DNA of 6,918 nt from contig CAZNLL010000169.1 of assembly GCA_964573885.1 (NCBI GenBank), positions 1 through 6,918 of the forward strand, given 5' to 3'. The position numbers and the translations under genes were made by a program. Of this stretch, positions 1 to 5,757 are shown piece by piece (position 1 is the stretch's first letter; every line of letters begins with the position of its first letter). The notes beneath the pieces are model-generated. The model was not told where the DNA came from, did not search any database, and worked only from the letters and a program-made list of their open reading frames with translations. The DNA comes from CAZNLL01 sp964573885 (lineage in GTDB: Bacteria > Desulfobacterota > DSM-4660 > Desulfatiglandales > Desulfatiglandaceae).

Positions 1-48
1 GGAGGCCTCTTTGGGGGGAAGGCCCGGTTTAAAGGTCAGCCCCCCCAT
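1..48 (-). CDS. Possible 5' fragment of a further minus-strand gene, cut by the window edge
   Basis: An ATG at 46-48 (minus strand) opens a frame of 16 codons, starting MGGLTFKPGLPP, that runs off the window without a stop. It lies 20 nt downstream of the stop of the DciA-like gene in the same direction. A purine run (AAAGGG) lies about 12 nt upstream of the ATG, which is a poor ribosome-binding-site distance. Sixteen residues are too few to recognise a family. The other two minus frames close with stops here, so this is the only frame that could continue, but non-coding spacer is equally possible. Confidence 0.2.
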   Translation of the reverse strand, partial: MGGLTFKPGLPPKEAS

Positions 49-68
49 CGTGGGGCAAGGCCCTTTCT

Positions 69-377
69 CTATAAAGGACCCATCCTGAATTCTATTTTAC
101 GGACCACCTCCCGGGCCAATCTCGTATTCAGTTTCAACCGGATTTCTTCTTGGGCGAATTCCAGTTCCTGAAGCCATATGGGGTCTGAGACGCGCACTTT
201 AAGACGGCCCTTTTTGATCCACTCCGGCCTGGCATGCCCGGCGATGGCCGGTCCCACCACTGAATCCCACACCTTCCAGATCCGGGCCTCGGCCGCACTG
301 AAAGGCAGGGCGCCGTTCTCAAAAAGGCCTGCCATGATGTCCTTAAGGGGGGTCAGGAAATGTCCGTCCTTTTCCAT
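69..377 (-). CDS. DUF721 / DciA-like protein
   Basis: This 102-aa protein has the DUF721 pattern. A helical N-terminus (residues 1-30) is followed by IWKVWDSVVGPAIAGHARP (33-51), then KGRLKVRVSDPIWLQELEF (56-74) and a closing helix-strand ending KIEFRMG. The W-x-x-V-V-G-P and basic strand-turn-strand core are the family hallmark. DciA proteins of this family bind DNA and the replicative helicase DnaB and act in helicase loading; that role is known for the family and only inferred here. It is at the short end of the family. The ATG at 375-377 is the only candidate start, because no ATG, GTG or TTG precedes it in frame before the TGA at 426-428. A GGAG lies about 14 nt upstream, so the ribosome binding site is weak. 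It is transcribed divergently from hflK. Confidence 0.85.
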   Translation of the reverse strand: MEKDGHFLTPLKDIMAGLFENGALPFSAAEARIWKVWDSVVGPAIAGHARPEWIKKGRLKVRVSDPIWLQELEFAQEEIRLKLNTRLAREVVRKIEFRMGPL

Positions 378-402
378 GGCCTCAGGGAGAGCTCCTTTCC
401 GA

Positions 403-446
403 GCCCGCCTTATCCAATGCTGGTCTCACCTGTGGATCAAGCGGGC
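403..446 (-). repeat. Long inverted repeat in the leader of the DciA-like gene
   Basis: The arms at 403-416 (GCCCGCCTTATCCA) and 433-446 (TGGATCAAGCGGGC) are complementary at 12 of 14 positions around a 16-nt loop. Read as minus-strand RNA, one of the two mismatches becomes a G-U wobble, so the stem is better formed in the dciA-like transcript than in the opposite one. The loop contains a small nested GGT-GAG-ACC hairpin. The structure ends 26 nt before the start codon. No U-tract follows on the minus strand. On the plus strand the right arm is followed by CCCTTTTCTT, so a terminator for plus-strand antisense transcription is an alternative reading. Confidence 0.6.
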
Positions 447-463
447 CCTTTTCTTAGATTCTG

Positions 464-472
464 ATCTTACCA
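464..472 (-). promoter_or_regulatory. Candidate extended -10 promoter for the DciA-like gene
   Basis: On the minus strand the sequence reads TGGTAAGAT, a TGn-type extended -10 with a hexamer matching TATAAT at four of six positions. No convincing -35 hexamer lies 16-18 nt upstream, which would be compatible with an extended -10 promoter. Transcription from here would start near 456-458 and place the whole 403-446 hairpin in the 5' leader. This is a motif match only. Confidence 0.3.
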
Positions 473-567
473 GAAAAACGCCCTTCCAGGTAGTGCCTAT
501 CCCGAAACCACCCCCTTTTATTCACCGAGTCTGCAGGCCCTGAGCGAGGGAAGAGGTTTGATTATTC

Positions 568-597
568 CTTGACGACACTCGGTTTTCCCTATATCCT
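568..597 (+). promoter_or_regulatory. Candidate promoter of the hflK-hflC-ACT operon
   Basis: A housekeeping-type reading gives -35 TTGACG (569-574), a 17-nt spacer and -10 TATCCT (592-597), matching consensus at five and four positions. The same bases also read as a heat-shock (sigma-32 type) element: CTTGAC (568-573), 13 nt, CCCTATAT (587-594), close to CTTGAA and CCCCATNT. The two readings overlap and cannot be separated by eye. It lies about 75 nt upstream of the hflK ATG and is the best promoter candidate in the spacer on this strand. Confidence 0.45.
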
Positions 598-618
598 TTA
601 AACTCCGAGGTTTAAGGA
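594..618 (+). promoter_or_regulatory. Dyad overlapping the -10/start region of the hflK promoter
   Basis: TCCTTTAAAC (594-603) and GTTTAAGGA (610-618) form an inverted repeat around a 6-nt centre, with one extra T in the left arm. It overlaps the candidate -10 hexamer and the expected transcription start. It could be an operator for a dimeric regulator or simply a leader hairpin; no known operator consensus is recognised. Confidence 0.35.
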
Positions 619-640
619 GACTGGCACAGCACACAAATCA

Positions 641-674
641 GTTGAGGGAACGCCTCAACAGGAGTGTTTTTATG
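641..674 (+). promoter_or_regulatory. Perfect hairpin abutting the hflK ribosome binding site and start
   Basis: GTTGAGG (641-647) and CCTCAAC (653-659) pair perfectly over 7 bp around the loop GAACG. The Shine-Dalgarno AGGAG (660-664) begins on the very next base, and ATG follows at 672-674 after 7 nt. This ribosome binding site decides the hflK start. The hairpin leaves the AGGAG itself unpaired but directly stacked on the stem, so it could modulate ribosome access. It could not be a usual intrinsic terminator, because the T-run (667-671) is 7 nt past the stem. Confidence 0.55.
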
Positions 675-1727
675 GCGTGGGACTGGGATAAGTTGCAACA
701 ACAAATGAAGGGATCCTCCTCGGGAGGCTCTCCCGGGGGCCCTCCCAAGATGGATGACGTGTTTGAGAAAATCAAGGGGGCAAAGGGAAAATTCCCCGGG
801 GGAATATGGATTATTGTCCTCCTCATCATCCTTTTCCTGCTCGGCACCAGCTGCTTTTACACGGTGGATGTAGATGAAGTGGGCATAGTCCAGCGTTTCG
901 GAAGATACGTAAGAACTGTGCAGCCCGGTCTCAATTTCAAGCTGCCCAGAGGGATTGAAAAGGTCACCAAGGTGAAGGTCAAGTATATTTTTAATGAGGA
1001 ATTCGGGTTCAGGACCATCCAGGCCGGCGTAAAAACCCGCTATGCATCCGGTTCCGCCTACCTGGGGGAATCCCTCATGCTCACCGGCGATCTGAATGTG
1101 GCGGTGGTCCCCTGGATCGTCCAGTACCGCATCAAAAATCCTTACAACTATCTCTTCAAAGTACGGGATGTGAGGGCCACCCTGAGGGACCTCTCCGAGT
1201 CGACCATGCGCCTGATTGTGGGGGATAGGAGCATCAATGAAGTGATCAGCAAGCGCGGAGAAATAGCAAATTCCGCCAAAGGTTTCTTACAGGATGAACT
1301 GGACGAGGCGGAAACCGGGCTCCAGATCGTCACCATTGAAATGAAAAAGACCAATGTCCCTGAACCGGTTCAACCCTCATTTAACGAAGTCAACCAGGCG
1401 GTTCAGGAAAAAGAGAGGACCATCTACCAGGCCAAAGAGCAATACAACAAGGTCATTCCCGCGGCAAGAGGAAACGCCGAAAAGACGATTAAGACGGCAG
1501 AGGGCTACGCCCTTGACCGGGTGAACCGGGCCAAGGGAGACGCGGCCCGGTTCCTGGCCCTTTACGAGGAGTACAGTAAGGCCAAAGACGTGACCCGCAG
1601 GCGCCTTTACCTGGAAGCCATCCAGGATATATTTCCCAAACTGGGGAACAAATTCATTATGGATGCGGACCAGAAAAATCTTCTCCCCCTGCTCAACATC
1701 GGGAAGACTCAAGGAGGGGACAAATGA
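672..1727 (+). CDS. hflK: HflK, SPFH-family FtsH-associated membrane protein
   Basis: HflK pairs with HflC in the inner membrane and associates with the FtsH protease, modulating membrane-protein turnover; this role is known from the family. The 351-aa product has a short Gly/Ser/Pro-rich N-terminus (residues 14-25), a single membrane segment at about 44-63 (IWIIVLLIILFLL), an SPFH/Band-7 domain from about 65 to 235, and a charged coiled coil at about 240-310. It carries the HflK signatures PVQPSFNEVNQAVQEKER and IPAARGNAEKTI, and YLEAIQDIFP near the end. The ATG at 672 is chosen because AGGAG sits 7 nt upstream and because MAWDWDKL fits the usual HflK start; an in-frame TTG at 642 lies inside the leader hairpin. 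The stop overlaps the hflC start as ATGA. Confidence 0.95.
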   Translation: MAWDWDKLQQQMKGSSSGGSPGGPPKMDDVFEKIKGAKGKFPGGIWIIVLLIILFLLGTSCFYTVDVDEVGIVQRFGRYVRTVQPGLNFKLPRGIEKVTKVKVKYIFNEEFGFRTIQAGVKTRYASGSAYLGESLMLTGDLNVAVVPWIVQYRIKNPYNYLFKVRDVRATLRDLSESTMRLIVGDRSINEVISKRGEIANSAKGFLQDELDEAETGLQIVTIEMKKTNVPEPVQPSFNEVNQAVQEKERTIYQAKEQYNKVIPAARGNAEKTIKTAEGYALDRVNRAKGDAARFLALYEEYSKAKDVTRRRLYLEAIQDIFPKLGNKFIMDADQKNLLPLLNIGKTQGGDK

Positions 1728-2710
1728 AATTCAAGATCCTGATTATCCCCATCATTATTGCCTTGATTATCCTCTATTCGGCCGCCTACGTGGTGGACGA
1801 AACCGAACAGGTGGTGATCACCCAGTTCGGGGAGGCCATAGGCGAGCCCAAGACAGAGCCCGGGTTATATTTCAAGATCCCCATGATCCAGCAGGCCAAT
1901 TACTTTCCCAAAAACCTCCTGGAATGGGATGGGGATCCGGGCCAGGTCCCCACCCTGGACAAGACATTCATCTGGGTGGATACCTTTGCACGCTGGAAAA
2001 TAGTGGACCCCCTGAAATTTTTTGAAACCGTCAACAATGTGGTGGGGGCTATGGCCAGGCTGGACGATATTATTGACCCGGCCGTCCGTAACTTCATCAC
2101 CTCCTACCCCCTCATAGAGACGGTCCGGATGACCAACCGGGAACTGGATACCTTTGAGGTCGGTCTGGGCCAGGTAGGAGAGCCGAGACATCTGGCTCAA
2201 GTGCTATTGGGCAGGCGGCAGATCATTAAAGGCATCCTGGAGCAGGCCCGCCCCAAATTGCAGGAATTCGGGATCGATATCGTAGATGTCAAAATCAAAC
2301 GGCTCAACTATGTAGAGCAGGTACAAAAGTCCGTATTCCAAAGGATGATCGCCGAGCGCAAGCAGATCGCCGAAAAATTCCGTTCCGAAGGCAAGGGTGA
2401 GGCCCGCAAGATTGAAGGAAACCAGGAAAAGGACCTCAAGAGGATCACCTCCGAGGCCTATAGAGAGGCCCAGGAGATCATGGGAAAGGCGGACGGCGAA
2501 GCGGCCCTGATCTATGCCCAGGCCTACGGAAAAGACCCCAGCTTTTATTCCTTTATCAAGACGCTCAGTATCTACAAGGAGACCATGGACAAGAACAGCT
2601 CCCTCATTCTTTCCACGGACACGGACTTCTTGAAATACTTTAAGAGCTACAGGCCCAAGGAGACAAGGGGCACGGAAACAAACCCCTTAAATGAAGACCA
2701 ACGGGATTAG
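1724..2710 (+). CDS. hflC: HflC, SPFH-family partner of HflK
   Basis: HflC is the partner of HflK in the complex that associates with FtsH. The 328-aa protein has an N-terminal membrane anchor at residues 4-22 (KILIIPIIIALIILYSAAY) and an SPFH domain from about 22 to 205, including TEQVVITQFGE and the typical VDVKIKRLNY strand. A helical region follows with QRMIAERKQIAEKFRSEG, SEAYREAQEIMGKADGEAA and IYAQAYGKDPSFYSF, all diagnostic for HflC. The C-terminus (about 310-328) is polar and probably disordered. The start is fixed by AAGGAGGGG just upstream and by the 4-nt ATGA overlap with hflK, suggesting translational coupling and near-equal synthesis. Length is normal for the family. Confidence 0.95.
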   Translation: MKFKILIIPIIIALIILYSAAYVVDETEQVVITQFGEAIGEPKTEPGLYFKIPMIQQANYFPKNLLEWDGDPGQVPTLDKTFIWVDTFARWKIVDPLKFFETVNNVVGAMARLDDIIDPAVRNFITSYPLIETVRMTNRELDTFEVGLGQVGEPRHLAQVLLGRRQIIKGILEQARPKLQEFGIDIVDVKIKRLNYVEQVQKSVFQRMIAERKQIAEKFRSEGKGEARKIEGNQEKDLKRITSEAYREAQEIMGKADGEAALIYAQAYGKDPSFYSFIKTLSIYKETMDKNSSLILSTDTDFLKYFKSYRPKETRGTETNPLNEDQRD

Positions 2711-2721
2711 GAGAGGCTGAC

Positions 2722-3204
2722 ATGGTGAGGACGGAGATATCTCTTTTCCTGGAAAACGCCCCCGGGGAACTGGGGAAACTGGCGAGTATGCTTTCCGAGG
2801 CCGGGGTGAACATAGACGCCCTCACCATTCAAGACGCCTCGGATTACGTGAAGGAACTCTTCAGGGCCAGAGGCAAGTCTCTCAAGCGGATCGCCCCGGC
2901 CGCCAGCTATGGGTCCATGCAGAAGGACTCGGCCGATTATGCATTGATCCGTCTTTTGGTGGACCATACGGACAAGACCATCGATCTCCTCTCCGGTGGA
3001 GGCTATATCTTTGACATCATGCCTGTGATCGCCCTTGAGATAGAAAACCGGCCGGGTACCCTGGCCAAAATGGCCAAAAAATTCGGGGAGGAAGGGATCA
3101 ATATCAATTATGTGTACGGATCGGCCCTGCCCAGGGGGAAAAAATCCCTCTTCGTATTTTGTCCGGAAGACATTGATCTCGCTTCCAGCATTTTCAAGGA
3201 TTAG
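2722..3204 (+). CDS. Tandem ACT-domain protein, probable small-molecule sensor
   Basis: The 160-aa protein has two ACT-like units. The first starts at residues 4-38 (ISLFLENAPGELGKLASML, then GVNIDALTI) and resumes at 72-90 (DYALIRLLVDHTD). The second spans about 102-158 (VIALEIENRPGTLAKMAKKF, then GININYVYG). The ENxPGxL loop, where ACT domains usually bind amino acids, is present in both. It resembles the uncharacterised tandem-ACT family (COG4747 type); no catalytic domain is attached, so a regulatory or ligand-sensing role is inferred. A basic stretch of about 27 residues (43-69) interrupts the first unit. It starts 11 nt after hflC behind GGAG and is very likely the third gene of that operon. 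Its stop overlaps the recJ stop on the other strand. Confidence 0.8.
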   Translation: MVRTEISLFLENAPGELGKLASMLSEAGVNIDALTIQDASDYVKELFRARGKSLKRIAPAASYGSMQKDSADYALIRLLVDHTDKTIDLLSGGGYIFDIMPVIALEIENRPGTLAKMAKKFGEEGININYVYGSALPRGKKSLFVFCPEDIDLASSIFKD

Positions 3205-4919
3205 GCCTCGCTCTCCCTGAGGTCGGCGATCTTGAGCTGAATCCTTTCCTGCCCCTGCCATCGATTGATCTCCGGGGAGAAGACCATGTGAAGGACCTTT
3301 CCCTGGAGAGGATGCTTGTCCCCCATCTTAAAAGCAATGGCCTCAAGGGTCTTTCGGCCTTGTCTTACCACCATCTTTAGATGCCCTTCTCCCACCACCC
3401 TGGATTCCAGAACCCTGAGAGAACGGGCGACAAACAGGGGCTCGGGATTCCCTTCGCCAAAGGGCGATAAGGCCTCGAGCTGATTCAGGGTATTGAGGTC
3501 AAGGTCTTCCAAAAAGATCTCGCCGTCTACATCAATGCCGGGCACCAGATCCTCATCGGTCAGCACCCTACCGGCAAGGCCCTCAAGTTCCTCTCTCAAA
3601 AGGGCCACCCGCTCCGCCTTGAGCGTAAATCCGGCTGCATGGGCATGCCCTCCAAATTTTTCAAAGAGGTGCCCCATGGACCGCAACGCCCCATAGAGGT
3701 TAAAACCATCAATGCTGCGTCCGGATCCCACAGCCACGCCGTCCCCCACATTCAGGACCAGCACAGGGCGGTGGTATTTTTCCACCAGCTTGGAGGCCAC
3801 AATCCCCAGGACCCCCTTATGCCATCCCTCCCGGGCCACTACCAGGCTCTTTTGCCGCCCCATGGCTGCCTCGGTTCGGATCATGCCCTCAATTTGTTCA
3901 ATCATGCCCCGTTCCACATCTTGCCGCCGCTTGTTGGCCAGATCCGCCTGGCCGGATAAATATCTGGCCCGGGAGAGATCTTCCACGGTCAGCATTTCTA
4001 TGCCCACCTCCGGGCCTTCCATCCTCCCCGGTGCGTTCAGTCGGGGCCCGAGCCTATAGGCCAAGTCATCCGTACTTATGGCCGGACCTCCCAGACCTGC
4101 CGTCTCCTGCATGGCCTTTATACCAGGCCACCTGGTACTGGCCATGACCTGGAGCCCGGCCTTGACAAGTATTCGGTTCTGACCCAGGAGCGGTACCCTG
4201 TCCGCGGTGGTACCCAGGGCCACCATGTCCAGGTAGCCCCTCAGGTCGGGTTCGGGGCCCCTATTAAACCAGCCTGTCCGCCGCAGGCCCGCACGCACCG
4301 CCACGGCCAGGAAAAAGGCCACCCCGGCCCCTGCCTGTTCCTTAAAGGGGAAAGGACAATCCGGGCGGTGGGGATTAATCACGGGACACAGGGCGTGAAA
4401 TCCTTCAGGAATTTGATGATGGTCCGTGACAACCACCTTCATACCCAGGGACTTGGCCAAAGAGACCTCCCGGGCGGCGCCGCTGCCGCAATCCACGGTT
4501 ATCAACAACTCCGTACCGGTGGCGGCGATTTTTTTAATGGCCGGGCCATTTAATCCATAGCCTTCCTTGAGTCGATGGGGGATGTAATAGGAGACCGGGA
4601 CGTCAAGGCTTGAAAAAAAATTGACCAAAAGGGCCGCGGCGGTAAGGCCGTCCGCGTCATAGTCCCCGTATATGGTAATCTTCTCCCGGTGATGCACCGC
4701 ACCGATCACCAGCTCCAAGGCCTTGTCCATATCCTTGAGGAGCATGGGGTCAGTCATTGAACTCAGTCGAGGATGCAGAAAGTTCACCGCCTGGCCGGGA
4801 TCTGAAATTCCCCGGTTGATCAGGAGCTGTGCCTGTAAAGGGGTGATACCCGCCTCCCCGGCCAGGGTCCGGGCATGGGCGGACCGGGGTTTGACTTTCC
4901 AGATCTTTTCCGCTTTCAC
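3201..4919 (-). CDS. recJ: Single-stranded-DNA-specific exonuclease RecJ
   Basis: RecJ is the 5'-3' single-strand DNA exonuclease of recombination and mismatch/base-excision repair, a DHH-family metal-dependent phosphoesterase. The 572-aa product is full length. It shows IYGDYDADG (83-91, metal-binding Asp residues), TVDCGSG (141-147), DHH in VTDHHQIPEG (164-173), MVALGTTADRVPL (232-244), RLGPRLNAPGRM (289-300), the DHHA1 motif GSGRSIDGFN (398-407) and FGGHAHAAGF (422-431). A C-terminal OB-like part carries LSPFGEGNPEP (484-494). All key residues appear intact. The start is GTG at 4917-4919, the only candidate after an in-frame TAG, and KIWKVKPR right after it matches the usual RecJ N-terminus. 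GGAGGG lies 15 nt upstream inside kdsB, so translation probably depends on coupling to kdsB, whose stop is 9 nt upstream. Confidence 0.96.
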   Translation of the reverse strand: MKAEKIWKVKPRSAHARTLAGEAGITPLQAQLLINRGISDPGQAVNFLHPRLSSMTDPMLLKDMDKALELVIGAVHHREKITIYGDYDADGLTAAALLVNFFSSLDVPVSYYIPHRLKEGYGLNGPAIKKIAATGTELLITVDCGSGAAREVSLAKSLGMKVVVTDHHQIPEGFHALCPVINPHRPDCPFPFKEQAGAGVAFFLAVAVRAGLRRTGWFNRGPEPDLRGYLDMVALGTTADRVPLLGQNRILVKAGLQVMASTRWPGIKAMQETAGLGGPAISTDDLAYRLGPRLNAPGRMEGPEVGIEMLTVEDLSRARYLSGQADLANKRRQDVERGMIEQIEGMIRTEAAMGRQKSLVVAREGWHKGVLGIVASKLVEKYHRPVLVLNVGDGVAVGSGRSIDGFNLYGALRSMGHLFEKFGGHAHAAGFTLKAERVALLREELEGLAGRVLTDEDLVPGIDVDGEIFLEDLDLNTLNQLEALSPFGEGNPEPLFVARSLRVLESRVVGEGHLKMVVRQGRKTLEAIAFKMGDKHPLQGKVLHMVFSPEINRWQGQERIQLKIADLRESEA

Positions 4920-4928
4920 GTAACCCGT

Positions 4929-5684
4929 CTAAAGCCCTCCAGGGTCCTGGCCCTGGGCAAGCATCTTTTCCATTTTTTCAATGTCCTGGGGCACATCAAT
5001 CTCGATGGAATCGTAAGGCGTCTCCACCACCTTGATTTTAAAGCCGTGCTCCTGGGCCCTCAATTGCTCCAGCTTTTCAGCCGCCTCCAGCGACCCCTGG
5101 GGCAGGCGTGAGAAGCGGGTCAAAAAAGGCATCCGGAAGCCATAAAAGCCCAGGTGTTTGTAATAGAGACAGTCGCACCCGGAATCGCGAAGAAAGGGAA
5201 TGGGAGAACGCGAGAAGTACAGGGCAAACCCTTGGGCGTCCGTCACAACCTTGACGTGGTTGGGATTTTGAACCGTCTTTCGGTCCCTTATGGGGCATTT
5301 CAGGGTGGTCATGAGGATGGCATCGTCCTCCAGAAAGGGGGCGATGAGCCCGGATATCAGGGCGGGGTGAAACAGGGGCTGATCCCCCTGAATATTCACT
5401 ACCAGATCTTCATCTCCCAGTTCCATCTTGAGGGCCGCTTCACTGATGCGGTCCGTGCCGCAAAGGTGGGTACCCCCTGAGAGGACCACTTTTCCTCCAA
5501 AGTGCTCCACACAGTTGGAAATCCTCTCATCGTCGGTCACCACATAAACGTCGGAAAGCTCAGGACAAGAAAGGGCACGCTCGTAGACATGCCGTATCAT
5601 GGGCTTGCCTGCGATGGGGGCAAGCGGCTTCCCGGGAAAGCGGCTGGATCCGTATCTGGCCGGTATAAAGGCGAATATCCTCAT
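4929..5684 (-). CDS. kdsB: CMP-Kdo synthetase (3-deoxy-manno-octulosonate cytidylyltransferase)
   Basis: KdsB transfers CMP from CTP to Kdo in the cytoplasm, giving the activated sugar used for the LPS inner core. The 251-aa protein has the nucleotide-binding start FIPARYGSSRFPGKPL (6-21), TDDE (50-53), GTDR (76-79), VNIQGDQP (96-103), LYFSRSPIPF (155-164), HLGFYGFR (177-184), LEAAEKLEQLRAQE (199-212) and the C-terminal IDVPQDIE (229-236). D101 and D230 are the expected metal-coordinating aspartates. Compared with E. coli, GDEP reads GDQP and SGTER reads CGTDR. The ATG at 5682-5684 is the only possible start before an in-frame TAA, but no good Shine-Dalgarno precedes it. It is followed 9 nt later by recJ and preceded by a terminator-like hairpin after queD. 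Confidence 0.94.
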   Translation of the reverse strand: MRIFAFIPARYGSSRFPGKPLAPIAGKPMIRHVYERALSCPELSDVYVVTDDERISNCVEHFGGKVVLSGGTHLCGTDRISEAALKMELGDEDLVVNIQGDQPLFHPALISGLIAPFLEDDAILMTTLKCPIRDRKTVQNPNHVKVVTDAQGFALYFSRSPIPFLRDSGCDCLYYKHLGFYGFRMPFLTRFSRLPQGSLEAAEKLEQLRAQEHGFKIKVVETPYDSIEIDVPQDIEKMEKMLAQGQDPGGL

Positions 5685-5693
5685 GCGGCGTTG

Positions 5694-5729
5694 AAAAGGT
5701 CCGTCCTTGGATTATTTTTGGAGCGGACC
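5694..5729 (-). terminator. Terminator-like hairpin between queD and kdsB
   Basis: On the minus strand, GGTCCG-C-TCC pairs with GGA-CGGACC, a 9-bp GC-rich stem with one bulged C and a 13-nt A/T-rich loop. It is followed at once by TTTTC. It lies in the 73-nt gap after the queD stop and ends only 9 nt before the kdsB ATG. Four U residues make a weak intrinsic terminator, so partial read-through into kdsB-recJ is likely. The stem's closeness to the kdsB start may also explain the missing ribosome binding site. Confidence 0.5.
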
Positions 5730-5757
5730 GGAAAAAAGGAAGTGTCCTAAGGAAAAA

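Noticed and set aside
39..56. C/G-rich stem near the left edge as terminator of the DciA-like gene
   Set aside because: The stem is only 5 bp with no U-tract on the minus strand.
178..543. 121-aa plus-strand open frame antisense to the DciA-like gene
   Set aside because: It has no ribosome binding site or family likeness and crosses the spacer hairpin; the opposite strand encodes a recognisable DUF721 protein.
621..640. Sigma-54-like TGGCAC at 622-627
   Set aside because: The -12 TTGC element is absent at the required spacing (ACAA is found instead).
642..671. Alternative TTG start of hflK giving ten extra residues
   Set aside because: It lies inside the 641-659 hairpin and has no ribosome binding site. 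ATG 672 has AGGAG 7 nt upstream, and MAWDWDKL fits HflK.
3639..4059. Plus-strand open frames of 106 and 115 aa within recJ
   Set aside because: They are shadows of the recJ coding frame; RecJ motifs are intact across the region.
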